From [Eubacterium] infirmum (GTDB lineage Bacteria; Bacillota; Clostridia; Peptostreptococcales; Anaerovoracaceae), in the NCBI GenBank assembly GCA_900450455.1, contig UGGN01000001.1, forward strand, positions 1,054,001 to 1,118,000: 64,000 bases of DNA, written 5' to 3'. A model generated the notes under the pieces. It worked only from the letters and a program-made list of their open reading frames with translations. It did no database searches and was not told the DNA's origin. Both the position numbers and the translations under genes were made by a program. How positions within the stretch are numbered: the stretch's first letter is position 1; each line of letters begins with the position of its first letter. This document shows positions 18,326 through 27,356 of the stretch, piece after piece.

Positions 18326-21300
18326 ATGTCATACAAAAAGTATGGATCGAAGAGAATATTGGCATTACTGCTGACTTTCCTTATGATCCTATCACTCGTT
18401 CCGGCTTCTGCATTTGCAGATGGACCTGACGAAGACGATTATCCGAAAAAAACGATCGAAGTTCAATTTACCTTATCACATGATGATAACTTCGTCGTTG
18501 CGGAAAAGCATGGCGGTGTATCAAAAAAGCCAATTGCAAGGGAGAAATTTGAACTTAAATACTTTGACCTAAAAAATTACGGTCTGGAAAAGTTCTATTT
18601 CAAAAGCAAGAAATATAATCAGGGTGATAATTTGGTGGGAACGCCGGAAACTGCAAGAAATCATCTCACCGTCCTGCATCTGTATATATATGTAGCGGAA
18701 GTCTATTACTTAGGAATAGATCCGAAGGATGTAGGTAAGGGAGCACTGAAGGAAAAATTCGGAACGGATTTGTTCAGCTATAGCGGTTCGCCGGGCTCTA
18801 TGTTCTTCAATAAAATTTTTAACTTTGATTACAATCTCAATTATTATGTCAATGGTAGATATCCATTAGCCTCGTCAGGCTGGGGGGCAACCGCAGATCA
18901 AATAGAGCTGTTTGATGGCGATGAAGTTCAGTTAGGTCATTTTTCAGATATGGGGTTCTACGGCGATAAAGATGCCGGCTTCCACATGATGACAAGCCGT
19001 GATAATGTAGATGCGGGAGAGACGATAAAAGTCGATGTAGACCGTTATTTCGGAATGTCGGGTGAGACAAAGCGCTATGAAACTAAAGCTTCTAAGCTAT
19101 ATGTAATAAAAAAATCTAACTTTACAGAAGAGGACCCACGTAAATGCATTGTTGACAGGGTGATAGAAAAAAACTCTGACGGTAAATTCATGTTTGATAC
19201 AACAGGCTTGGCGGCAGGTAAATACTATATAGCTGTTCCGGGTCAAAAGGGTGAAAAGAGCGATGCCATAGTCTCAACACCTGCAGTAACGATTGTGAAT
19301 GTCAGATCTACAGAGCAGCCTGAGGAAAAATTCCCGATTTCAATAAAAGGCTTGCATTCAAGGCAGATTAAGAGTGGAAAACTCTACACTTTCAAAAATG
19401 GTGTTAAGGGCGACAAAAACCTTCTGGAGGGCATCGACACATCTCCGGATAACTGGGCTTTACAGTATAAGACGGAGCTTCCGGCAGGAGACTACTGGTT
19501 CGAAGGCTATGGTCCTAACGATGAGCTGAACGGTGGCATAAAGCTGAGTTTTACAAAAGAAAATAACAGTGTAACTCTGCATAGAATCTGGGACTTTAAT
19601 ATAGGAAACTCAGGATGGGTGCAGGATAAAGACTATAAGCTTGATGTCAAGGTGAGCGGAAGTGATGGAACTCTCAGAACTATAAGCTTTGGTAAAAATG
19701 AGAATAATAAGCTTTCATTCCTATATATGGATAGGGATACAGTAGAGGCAACCCTGACACCTATAGGAGATAAGGCGAAAACTCATACTAGTATTAAGGT
19801 CGTAAAGACAGCAAACGAGACAAACAGCAACACCGATATAAGGGCTACCATGCCTGAAATCGTGAACCTGACGATTACGGCACCTAAGGGTTCAAAGATA
19901 TCGGCAGGCTACGGTGACGATAGAAACTACTATAAGTACAACTTCGTAGAGCCTGAGATTACAGAGACATCGGATGGTGTTATTGCAAAATTCAAGATGG
20001 CAAAAGACCAGAGCAAGTATTTCTATCGTGTGCAGAATCCTAAGGGAGTCACATATTGGGCCTTCCCAAAGGATTTTAATGTAACGGAACCTATTAAGGT
20101 GACGGAGAAGGATTTGCATATAGGTGACAGCAGCTACAAAAAGAACACCATCTACAGATTTGACAAAAACGTATATGACATGGCAAATGTCTATATGAAC
20201 ATCAACCAAAAGGGATTCCTTGAGATGGCAGAGGGTGGAAGCTATGAACTCAATTGTGTGAGAAACTGGCAGCCTATTGAAAACTTCATGAATAGTAAGA
20301 TTGCTATTCCGGATTTTCACTACGAGGTAATAGACGAGAACGGAAATGCTTCAGATGTAGTATCAGTAACAGCAGATAAGAACAATTCGGCTGTAGCAAA
20401 GATCAAAGCAAATCATAGCGGAACAGCAATTGTACTCGTAAAATACGATGCAGTAATACACTCAGAAGCTCAAGGAGGAACTGACTTCTCAGCAATTTGG
20501 CCGGAACTGACAGGTGTATTTATGGTGAAGGTTGGCGATAATGATTCGTCAATACAGACAAATATGAATATCAACCGCGGTAATAAGATGATGCCAATCG
20601 ATTCTGAACATGACACCATCTACTACCTAAAGGGTGAAGACGGCGCAAACTATTCATTTAAACCTGAGGCAGGAAGTAAGGTAAGCGTTAACAGAAGTGT
20701 GGTAGGTGAAACTTTAAAGTACAGTGGATTCACCACAGACGGTGTTAATACAGAAGAAAACGGAGAGGTTACAGTATCAAAGCTAACAAGCGGAAGACAT
20801 ATAATCAAAGTTGAAAAGGATGGCAAGGTAACATATCAGATTATCAACGCTAGAGAGATGAGCTACGAAATCCTTGATACAAATGGACAGAAGATAACCG
20901 ATACAACAAAACTAAAGGCCGGAGATAAGATCAATATCCAGTTCAAGGGACTTCTAAATCCGGTTGAAAAACTGGCAGGAGTATATAATAGGAATACGAC
21001 TATTTCATATAAGGATAAGAGTGGAAACGCATATAAATCCGTCCCTGGAAGCCCTTTCGGTGTTTACGATTTCAGCGGAAATCCTAAGCAGCAGCTAGTT
21101 TCTTTAACCATTCCGGAAAACTTGGAAGGCGATGAATTGGAACTGGTTGACGGATGCCTCGAAAGCAATGGTTTCGGAAGCAATCCGGGGTCACACAGAA
21201 ATCTGACATATTCACAGGGATTAAATCCTAATTTGAATGCGGATACAGTCTCAGGAAATTTAAGCAGCTTGCCAAATATTAAAATAAAGCTGGCAAAGAA

Positions 21301-22945
21301 ATGCAAGGTAGAGTTTGTTGGAAGCGGTATAAAGGATATAGAGGGGGAAAACCCAAGATATTGCTCAGCGGGAAGCGAACTGAAATTCAAAATCAACAAG
21401 AAGGAACTTTACAAGTATACTGTAAGTGTAAATGGTACAGAGATTAAGCCTGATGAGAATGGTGTATATTTGCTTGCAGGCAAGCTTACAAAAGATGAGA
21501 CCCTAAATGTAACGGTTGAAAAGACAATTGACGAGGAGGCTCTGAACAAGAAGATTGCCGACATAGAAAAAGGTAAGGCGGATGCAGAGTTAAAGGCAGC
21601 AGAGGCAGAGAAGGCTCAAAAGGCAGCAGAGGCAAAGGCAGCAGAGGCAGAAAAAGCAAAGAATATGGCTGAAGAGAAGGCTGCAAAGGCTGAGGAAACC
21701 AGGAAACAGGCAGAGAAGAAGCTTGCTCAGGCTGAGAGCGAAAAGAAGCAGGCTCAGGACAAGCTTGTAGCTGCAGAGGCTGAAAAGGATAAGGCGGTAA
21801 CGAAGGCTGAAAAGGCAGAAGCAGAGAAGAAACTGGCTCTAGCAAAGGCTGAAAAAGCCGAGGCTGACAAGAAGGCTGCTCTAGCAAGAGCTGAAAAAGC
21901 TGAAGCCGATAAGAAGGCTGCTGAAGCGAGAGCTGAGAAGGCAGAGGCAGAGCTGAACAATGCTCTGGCAAAAGCTGAAAAAGCTGAAGCTGATAAGAGA
22001 GCTGCGGAGGCAAAGATTAAGGAACTCGCTGAAGAGGTAGAGCGACTGAAGAACGAGAAAGAAAAGGGTATTGAAAGGATTGCCGGAGATACTCGTTTTG
22101 AGACATCAATGGCAATAGCCGACAAGCTCAAGGAAAAGCTTGGTGTAGAAAAATTCGATAACATTGTTATCGCTAACGGTGAAAATTTTGCGGATGCTCT
22201 TTCAGCTACATATCTGGCAAAGGTTAAGCATGCTCCTATTTTGATAGTAAATAAGTCAAGTGCTAAGGACATCAGCGCCTACGTGAAGAAGAACGCATCT
22301 GAGAATGTAAATGTTTATATCATAGGTGGAGAGGATGTTGTATCAAAAGAAATTGCCGATATGATTCCGGGTAAGAAGCATAGGCTTGAAGGTGAGACAA
22401 GATTTGAGACAAACCTGAAGGTGTTAAATGCGGCCGGTGTTCAGGGAGAGGATATCGCACTTTGCAACGCGTATAACTTTGCGGATGCTCTCTCAGCTTC
22501 AGCAGCAGGAAAGCCTATAATGTTAGTCGGCAATAAGTTGAGCGATGCTCAGACAGCGTACTTAAAGACTCTCAACAGCAAGAAGTTCTACCTAATTGGT
22601 GGAAGCGATGTTGTAAGTAAAAATGTAGAAAATACTGTGTCAAAGCTTGGTAAGGTAGAGCGATTGGAAGGCGCAGACAGATTTGCAACTTCTAGGATTG
22701 TGGCTGAAAAGTTCTTTGCCGGAGAGCATCGAAAGGCCTATCTAACATATGGTCTAAACTTCCCTGACGGACTTTGCGCAGGAGTTTTATGCACGGTAGA
22801 TAACAGTCCGCTTTTGCTAGTAAGCAATACCAACATGACTGAGGCCGGTGCATATATTAAAAAAGCTAAGGTACAAAAGTGTTTTGTCCTAGGTGGAGCT
22901 GATTTGATTTCGAACGAATCAGCTAATAATCTACTTAAGAAATAA
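18326..22945 (+). CDS. Secreted cell-wall-bound protein: transcobalamin-like (DUF4430) domain, coiled coil and three CWB2 repeats
   Basis: This 1539-residue protein has, in order: a signal peptide (cut near ASAFA-DG, residue 31); an N-terminal domain with YYVNGRYPLASSGWGATADQ and ELFDGDEV near residues 172-205, the DUF4430 pattern related to the transcobalamin C-terminal domain; several beta-rich Ig-like stretches (about 220-1065); an Ala/Glu/Lys coiled coil (about 1068-1247) with five 14-residue repeats; and three CWB2 repeats (about 1248-1539) beginning RIAGDTRFETS, RLEGETRFETN and RLEGADRFATS. CWB2 repeats bind anionic wall polymers, so no sortase signal is needed. The gene is under a cobalamin riboswitch. 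I infer a corrinoid-capturing surface protein that hands B12 to a transporter; no transporter gene is adjacent. The binding function is inference from regulation plus domain. Confidence 0.9.
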   Translation: MSYKKYGSKRILALLLTFLMILSLVPASAFADGPDEDDYPKKTIEVQFTLSHDDNFVVAEKHGGVSKKPIAREKFELKYFDLKNYGLEKFYFKSKKYNQGDNLVGTPETARNHLTVLHLYIYVAEVYYLGIDPKDVGKGALKEKFGTDLFSYSGSPGSMFFNKIFNFDYNLNYYVNGRYPLASSGWGATADQIELFDGDEVQLGHFSDMGFYGDKDAGFHMMTSRDNVDAGETIKVDVDRYFGMSGETKRYETKASKLYVIKKSNFTEEDPRKCIVDRVIEKNSDGKFMFDTTGLAAGKYYIAVPGQKGEKSDAIVSTPAVTIVNVRSTEQPEEKFPISIKGLHSRQIKSGKLYTFKNGVKGDKNLLEGIDTSPDNWALQYKTELPAGDYWFEGYGPNDELNGGIKLSFTKENNSVTLHRIWDFNIGNSGWVQDKDYKLDVKVSGSDGTLRTISFGKNENNKLSFLYMDRDTVEATLTPIGDKAKTHTSIKVVKTANETNSNTDIRATMPEIVNLTITAPKGSKISAGYGDDRNYYKYNFVEPEITETSDGVIAKFKMAKDQSKYFYRVQNPKGVTYWAFPKDFNVTEPIKVTEKDLHIGDSSYKKNTIYRFDKNVYDMANVYMNINQKGFLEMAEGGSYELNCVRNWQPIENFMNSKIAIPDFHYEVIDENGNASDVVSVTADKNNSAVAKIKANHSGTAIVLVKYDAVIHSEAQGGTDFSAIWPELTGVFMVKVGDNDSSIQTNMNINRGNKMMPIDSEHDTIYYLKGEDGANYSFKPEAGSKVSVNRSVVGETLKYSGFTTDGVNTEENGEVTVSKLTSGRHIIKVEKDGKVTYQIINAREMSYEILDTNGQKITDTTKLKAGDKINIQFKGLLNPVEKLAGVYNRNTTISYKDKSGNAYKSVPGSPFGVYDFSGNPKQQLVSLTIPENLEGDELELVDGCLESNGFGSNPGSHRNLTYSQGLNPNLNADTVSGNLSSLPNIKIKLAKKCKVEFVGSGIKDIEGENPRYCSAGSELKFKINKKELYKYTVSVNGTEIKPDENGVYLLAGKLTKDETLNVTVEKTIDEEALNKKIADIEKGKADAELKAAEAEKAQKAAEAKAAEAEKAKNMAEEKAAKAEETRKQAEKKLAQAESEKKQAQDKLVAAEAEKDKAVTKAEKAEAEKKLALAKAEKAEADKKAALARAEKAEADKKAAEARAEKAEAELNNALAKAEKAEADKRAAEAKIKELAEEVERLKNEKEKGIERIAGDTRFETSMAIADKLKEKLGVEKFDNIVIANGENFADALSATYLAKVKHAPILIVNKSSAKDISAYVKKNASENVNVYIIGGEDVVSKEIADMIPGKKHRLEGETRFETNLKVLNAAGVQGEDIALCNAYNFADALSASAAGKPIMLVGNKLSDAQTAYLKTLNSKKFYLIGGSDVVSKNVENTVSKLGKVERLEGADRFATSRIVAEKFFAGEHRKAYLTYGLNFPDGLCAGVLCTVDNSPLLLVSNTNMTEAGAYIKKAKVQKCFVLGGADLISNESANNLLKK
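21803..22012 (+). repeat. Five tandem 42-bp repeats in the coiled coil
   Basis: Units start at 21803, 21845, 21887, 21929 and 21971. Each encodes 14 residues of the form (K/R)AEKAEADKKAALA, two heptads. Unit number could vary between strains by slippage, changing how far the N-terminal domains stand off the wall. Confidence 0.85.
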
Positions 22946-22972
22946 AATTTATCCTAAATATTTTAATCGTGA

Positions 22973-23012
22973 GCGTTTTACAAGAGGTATCTTCCTGATA
23001 TTTGTAAAGCGC
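22973..23012 (+). terminator. Hairpin after the surface-protein gene
   Basis: GCGTTTTACAA (22973-22983) pairs with TTGTAAAGCGC (23002-23012), one G-T pair, but no T-run follows. It lies directly before the stronger terminator and may protect the 3' end. Confidence 0.5.
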
Positions 23013-23016
23013 CTAG

Positions 23017-23063
23017 GTAAAAGAGGGGCGAAAGATAAAATTTGCCCTTCTTTTACTTTTTTT
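23017..23063 (+). terminator. Intrinsic terminator of the surface-protein gene
   Basis: GTAAAAGAGGGGC (23017-23029) pairs with GCCCTTCTTTTAC (23044-23056), followed by a run of T bases. Confidence 0.9.
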
Positions 23064-23098
23064 AGATACTTAAGGCTTTAAATTTTCCTTGCTTTGCC

Positions 23099-23126
23099 TT
23101 GACAATTTTATTAAAAGTTGTATACT
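23099..23126 (+). promoter_or_regulatory. Promoter of the SAM riboswitch-metK unit
   Basis: TTGACA-N16-TATACT, with a transcript start expected just before the riboswitch. Confidence 0.75.
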
Positions 23127-23136
23127 TTGGGTATAA

Positions 23137-23245
23137 TCCTTATCAAGAGCGGCGGAGGGAATAGGCCCTGCGATGCCCGGCAACCTATGTGCTGATAGGC
23201 ACGGAAAGGTGCTACATCCTACAGATATATTCTGAAAGATGAGGA
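23137..23245 (+). ncRNA. SAM-I riboswitch (S-box)
   Basis: P1 is CCTTATC/GATGAGG. Inside it are AAGAGCGGCGGAGGGA, GGCCCTGCGATGCCCGGCAACC, a variable hairpin with GGTGCTACATCC and the closing TGAAAGATGAGG, all typical of the S-box. SAM binding would favour the terminator that follows and shut down metK. Confidence 0.96.
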
Positions 23246-23260
23246 ATGAATTGCGAGTTC

Positions 23261-23297
23261 AAACCTTTTCTTCATATTAGGAAAGGTTTTTTCTTTT
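23261..23297 (+). terminator. Terminator of the SAM-I riboswitch
   Basis: AAACCTTTTC pairs with GGAAAGGTTT, followed by TTTTCTTTT, between the aptamer and metK. Confidence 0.88.
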
Positions 23298-23321
23298 GAT
23301 AAGGTGAGGAAAGGAGAGGAA

Positions 23322-24500
23322 ATGAAAAAGTTATTTACTTCAGAATCTGTAACAGAGGGACATCCTGATAAAATCTGTGATCAAATTTCAGATGCGATTT
23401 TGGATGCAATTATGGAACAGGATCCACACGGAAGAGTTGCCTGTGAAACTACTACAACAACAGGATACGCTATGGTAATGGGCGAGATAAGCACAAACTG
23501 CTATATCGATATTCCTAAAATTGTTAGAGGAGTAATCAACGATATAGGGTATAACAAAGGCGAGTATGGTTTTGACGGAAACACATGTGCGGTTCTGTCA
23601 GCTATTGATGAGCAGTCATCAGATATCGCTATGGGAGTTGACCATGCGCTTGAATACAAGGAGGGAAGCCTTAACGACCAGATTGAGCAGGTTGGTGCAG
23701 GAGACCAGGGACTTATGTTCGGATACGCTTGTAACGAGACGCCGGAACTCATGCCTATGCCGATTTCACTTGCGCACAAGCTGGCGCTTAAGCTGACAGA
23801 GGTGAGAAAGAGCGGAGAACTTTCATATTTAAGACCTGACGGAAAGAGTCAGGTTACAGTAGAGTACGATGGACATAAGGTTAAGAGAATAGACACTGTT
23901 TTGATATCAACACAGCACGATCCTGATGTTAGTCAGGAGCAGATTCGCAAGGACATTATCGAGAAGGTAATAAAGACATCAATTCCTGCAGAGCTTCTTG
24001 ACGATGAGACAAAGTATTTCGTAAACCCTACAGGTAGGTTTGTAATCGGTGGTCCTCACGGAGATTCGGGACTTACAGGTCGTAAGATTATCGTAGACAC
24101 ATATGGAGGATTTGCCAGACATGGTGGCGGTGCATTCTCGGGTAAGGATCCAACAAAGGTTGACCGTTCAGCTTCATACGCAGCGCGCTATGCAGCTAAG
24201 AACGTAGTTGCAGCAGGACTCGCAGAGCGCTGTGAGATTCAGCTTGCATATGCCATAGGTGTTGCTAAGCCTGTTTCCATCATGGTTGACACGTTCGGAA
24301 CAGGAAAGCTGGACGATGAGGAGATTGCAAAGATTGTAGAAAAGAACTTCGACTTCCGTCCGGCAGCAATAATCAGGGATTTGAATCTAAGGAGACCTAT
24401 CTATAGAAAGATTGCCGCGTATGGACATTTCGGAAGAACGGATGTTGATTTACCTTGGGAAAGACTGGACAAGGTGGATGCACTAAAGGCAGAACTATAA
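23322..24500 (+). CDS. metK: S-adenosylmethionine synthase
   Basis: This 392-residue cytosolic enzyme makes SAM from methionine and ATP. Signatures are [21 protein letters not shown] at the N terminus, the [12 protein letters not shown] motif near residue 117 and [17 protein letters not shown] near 260. The start is the ATG at 23322, with GGAGAGG directly upstream; an in-frame GTG at 23304 has no suitable ribosome site. The SAM-I riboswitch ahead of it gives feedback by its product. Confidence 0.98.
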   Translation: MKKLFTSESVTEGHPDKICDQISDAILDAIMEQDPHGRVACETTTTTGYAMVMGEISTNCYIDIPKIVRGVINDIGYNKGEYGFDGNTCAVLSAIDEQSSDIAMGVDHALEYKEGSLNDQIEQVGAGDQGLMFGYACNETPELMPMPISLAHKLALKLTEVRKSGELSYLRPDGKSQVTVEYDGHKVKRIDTVLISTQHDPDVSQEQIRKDIIEKVIKTSIPAELLDDETKYFVNPTGRFVIGGPHGDSGLTGRKIIVDTYGGFARHGGGAFSGKDPTKVDRSASYAARYAAKNVVAAGLAERCEIQLAYAIGVAKPVSIMVDTFGTGKLDDEEIAKIVEKNFDFRPAAIIRDLNLRRPIYRKIAAYGHFGRTDVDLPWERLDKVDALKAEL

Positions 24501-24540
24501 TTTAATTGACAAAGCAAGCAAATTGACAGAGTAAAAAAGT

Positions 24541-24582
24541 TCGATATATGGGTATTTTGCTCATATATCGAGCTATTTTATT
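24541..24582 (+). terminator. Terminator of metK
   Basis: TCGATATATG (24541-24550) pairs with CATATATCGA (24562-24571), followed by GCTATTTTATTT. Confidence 0.75.
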
Positions 24583-24609
24583 TGCATTGAGAATTGTTTT
24601 TGATATAAT
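24582..24609 (+). promoter_or_regulatory. Promoter of the aspartate kinase unit
   Basis: TTGCAT-N16-TATAAT, 47 bases before the start codon and directly after the metK terminator. Confidence 0.65.
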
Positions 24610-24655
24610 ATAAAGATAGCTTAAAATTGGCTTATCAGTAAGGAGAATTTCACAC

Positions 24656-25972
24656 ATGGGAGTAAAGGTAGCTAAGTTCGGCGGCTCTTCCGTTGCCGAC
24701 AAGTTTCAAATCGAAAAATTAAGTGAGATAGTTAAATCGGACAAGGACAGAAGATACATCATCGTCTCAGCTCCGGGCAAACGTTTTGATAAAGATACAA
24801 AGATAACGGACATCCTATATCTTTGTCATACGCACAGAGAGCATAACTTCCCATATAACCAGCTACTTCAGGTTGTTGAGGACAGATTCACTGCCACTGC
24901 TGCAAACCTGGACACAAAGGTGAATATATCCAAGGAGTTCGATACCATAAGGGAGAATTTGGAGAATGGCTGTACACCGGACTATATTGCAAGCCGCGGT
25001 GAGTATTTGAGCGCATTGCTTACAGCTGACTTTCTCGGTTACGATTTTGTTGATACGCAGGAACTCATTTTGTTTGCAGATAACGGCAAGCTGCTCGAGG
25101 AGGAAACTAACAAGGCGATTAAAGAATGCCTTGCCAAGCACGAATACGCTGTGCTTCCCGGTTTCTACGGTTCATATAAGTCATCGGGTAATGTTAAGAC
25201 GTTCTCAAGAGGCGGTTCCGACATCACAGGTTCTGTAGTAGCTAGAGCCATCGGTGCAGATGTATATGAAAACTGGACAGACGTTTCGGGTTTCTTGATG
25301 GCAGATCCTCATGTGGTTGATAATCCAAGAAGAATTGATAGAATTTCATATAAGGAACTGAGAGAACTTTCTTACATGGGCGCTTCGGTTCTTCACGAGG
25401 ACGCAATTTATCCTGTTAGAGTTGCAAATATTCCAATCAACATCAGAAATACAAACTTTCCGCAGGATTACGGCACAATGATTACGGCTGAGCCTGAGGA
25501 TATGGGTGATGGAGATGTGATTACAGGTATAGCCGGAAAGAAAGACTTTACGGTTATTGCACTCTACAAGCACATGATGAGCACAGAGCGTGGTTTTGTC
25601 AGAAGAATCCTTGCCATACTTGAAGATTTTGATTGCAACTTTGAGCATATACCGAGTGGAATAGATACGGTGTCCGTAGTAATTTCAAACAGCTCTATCA
25701 AAGGCAGATTGGATGAGATGGTTGATGCATTCAGAAAGCAGCTTGAACCTGACGGAATCGAGTGCTTTGAGAATATGGCACTCATTGCTACTGTAGGTCA
25801 CGGAATGAACAGACGTAAGGGTGTATCGGCAAAACTTTTCAGTGCACTTGCTGATGCTAATGTAAACCTGAGGATGATAGAGCAGGGATCGAGTGAGATT
25901 AACATTATAGTAGGTGTAGAGAATAAAGATTTTGAGACTGCTATCAGAGCAATTTACAACGCTTTTGCATAG
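24656..25972 (+). CDS. lysC: Aspartate kinase
   Basis: This 438-residue kinase phosphorylates aspartate, the first step towards lysine, threonine and methionine. The N-terminal KVAKFGGSSVAD is the ATP-binding signature, and SRGEYLSALL and FSRGGSDITGSVVARA complete the catalytic domain (1-290). Two ACT-type regions (about 300-438) probably bind the feedback amino acid, the second containing MNRRKGVSAKLFSALADANVNLRMIEQGSSEINIIVGV. Which amino acid inhibits it cannot be read. The ATG has AAGGAG ten bases before it. The symbol marks the enzyme class; other paralogue names are possible. Confidence 0.93.
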   Translation: MGVKVAKFGGSSVADKFQIEKLSEIVKSDKDRRYIIVSAPGKRFDKDTKITDILYLCHTHREHNFPYNQLLQVVEDRFTATAANLDTKVNISKEFDTIRENLENGCTPDYIASRGEYLSALLTADFLGYDFVDTQELILFADNGKLLEEETNKAIKECLAKHEYAVLPGFYGSYKSSGNVKTFSRGGSDITGSVVARAIGADVYENWTDVSGFLMADPHVVDNPRRIDRISYKELRELSYMGASVLHEDAIYPVRVANIPINIRNTNFPQDYGTMITAEPEDMGDGDVITGIAGKKDFTVIALYKHMMSTERGFVRRILAILEDFDCNFEHIPSGIDTVSVVISNSSIKGRLDEMVDAFRKQLEPDGIECFENMALIATVGHGMNRRKGVSAKLFSALADANVNLRMIEQGSSEINIIVGVENKDFETAIRAIYNAFA

Positions 25973-25998
25973 CTGATGGAGGGAATGTAGGGATCCAA

Positions 25999-27345
25999 AT
26001 GAATATAGCGATTATAGGAGTAGGAAAATTAGGTGTCAAAGTATGCGAGGCGTTAGTAGGTGGAGATTATTCAATCACTCTTGTGGACACTAACGATGCC
26101 TTGCTCGATAGACTTTCGCAGCAGTTTGACGTTATGACTGTTAACGAGGATGCAAGAGATATCAATGTACTGAAAGAAATAGGAATAAATAAGTTCCAGT
26201 ATGTGCTGGTGGCAACGGGCAGGGACGAGAATAACCTCGTCATAGGTAGCTTTGCTAAGAAGCTCGGATGCCATAGGGTCATCGTTAGAGTCAGAGATCC
26301 GGAGTACATGAAGCATTTCGAATTCATCAGAACGTCCATGTGTATTGACTACATTGTAAACCCTGATTTTGCTATTACCATGGAGATATACAAGTATCTC
26401 TCCGAAAAATATACGTTGAACAATGGAGTTTTTACAAGTGGAAGAATTGCTCTTATCGAGTTTAAGGCTAAGCGCAAGAATGAGCTTATCGGTCTTAAGA
26501 TGCCTGAGGTCAGAAGGCTTATGCCGGATATGCTTATTGCCGCTATATCGAGAAACGGTAAGGTTATAATTCCTCATGGTGATGATGAAATCCGCGAGGA
26601 TGATGCTGTCTACGTTGTAGGCGAAAAGAACGAGATTATGGAGCTGAACAAAAAAGTTCATGTAAAGGGCAAGTATACAGACCTTCAAAAGGTAATGATT
26701 ATCGGTGGAGGAAAGACCGGATACTATCTGGCTCAGAGACTTGCGGACTTTGGAGCCTCAGTTAAGCTCGTAGAGCAGAGCAAGGAGAGATGTCAGTATC
26801 TTTCAACGAGAATTCCAAACGTAATGATTCTTCACGGCGATGGAACGGATATGGACATGCTGGAAGAGGAGAATATCGATGAGATGGATGCTTTCGTTAC
26901 GGCGACCGGATATGACGAACAAAATCTTTTGCTTGCGTTAACTGCAAAGCAGAAAGGCATAGAGGACGTAATCTCCAAAATTAGCAGAGAAAGTTATTCA
27001 GGACTGATTGAAGAGATGGGTGTTGACATGGTTCTAAATCCACTCGATATTACATCAGCATACATATTCAGCATTATTCAAGGTGAGAAAAGAGTAATCT
27101 CGTCCATGCTCGTTCAGGGTCAGGCTGAGATTATTGAGGTTGTAGCAACCCCTGGAATGATGATGGTTGGGGATACACTCAAAAACCTTAAACTGCCTAA
27201 GGGCGTTCTCGTAGCTTCTATTTATCGTCAGGGAGAGGTTATAATACCTAACGGAGATGCTAGAATCAAGAATGGAGACAGGGTGATAATATTCTCACTG
27301 CTCTCTGATATCGCTGACCTGGAGAAACTTATGAAAAGTAGATAG
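25999..27345 (+). CDS. trkA: Trk potassium-uptake regulatory subunit TrkA
   Basis: The 448-residue cytosolic gating ring protein has two RCK halves. Each has a Rossmann NAD-binding domain (NIAIIGVGKLGVKVCEAL at 1-20 and KVMIIGGGKTGYYLAQRL near 233) followed by an RCK-C domain (RRLMPDMLIAAISRNGKVIIPHGD and LPKGVLVASIYRQGEVIIPNGD). It binds nucleotides and opens the TrkH pore. It starts 26 bases after the aspartate kinase gene and is followed after 11 bases by two trkH genes, so one TrkA ring may serve two pores. Confidence 0.96.
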   Translation: MNIAIIGVGKLGVKVCEALVGGDYSITLVDTNDALLDRLSQQFDVMTVNEDARDINVLKEIGINKFQYVLVATGRDENNLVIGSFAKKLGCHRVIVRVRDPEYMKHFEFIRTSMCIDYIVNPDFAITMEIYKYLSEKYTLNNGVFTSGRIALIEFKAKRKNELIGLKMPEVRRLMPDMLIAAISRNGKVIIPHGDDEIREDDAVYVVGEKNEIMELNKKVHVKGKYTDLQKVMIIGGGKTGYYLAQRLADFGASVKLVEQSKERCQYLSTRIPNVMILHGDGTDMDMLEEENIDEMDAFVTATGYDEQNLLLALTAKQKGIEDVISKISRESYSGLIEEMGVDMVLNPLDITSAYIFSIIQGEKRVISSMLVQGQAEIIEVVATPGMMMVGDTLKNLKLPKGVLVASIYRQGEVIIPNGDARIKNGDRVIIFSLLSDIADLEKLMKSR

Positions 27346-27356
27346 TGGAGAGTTAG

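Noticed and set aside
21486..22272. Two long antisense frames opposite the coiled coil and CWB2 region
   Set aside because: Translations are Leu/Pro/Gln- or Ser/Ala-repeats caused by the 42-bp repeats of the real plus-strand gene.
23304..23321. Upstream GTG start for metK
   Set aside because: The ATG at 23322 has GGAGAGG in place and gives the normal [16 protein letters not shown] terminus.
26071..26688. 205-codon antisense frame in trkA
   Set aside because: The plus-strand TrkA protein is unambiguous here. The reverse frame has no ribosome site and no family pattern.
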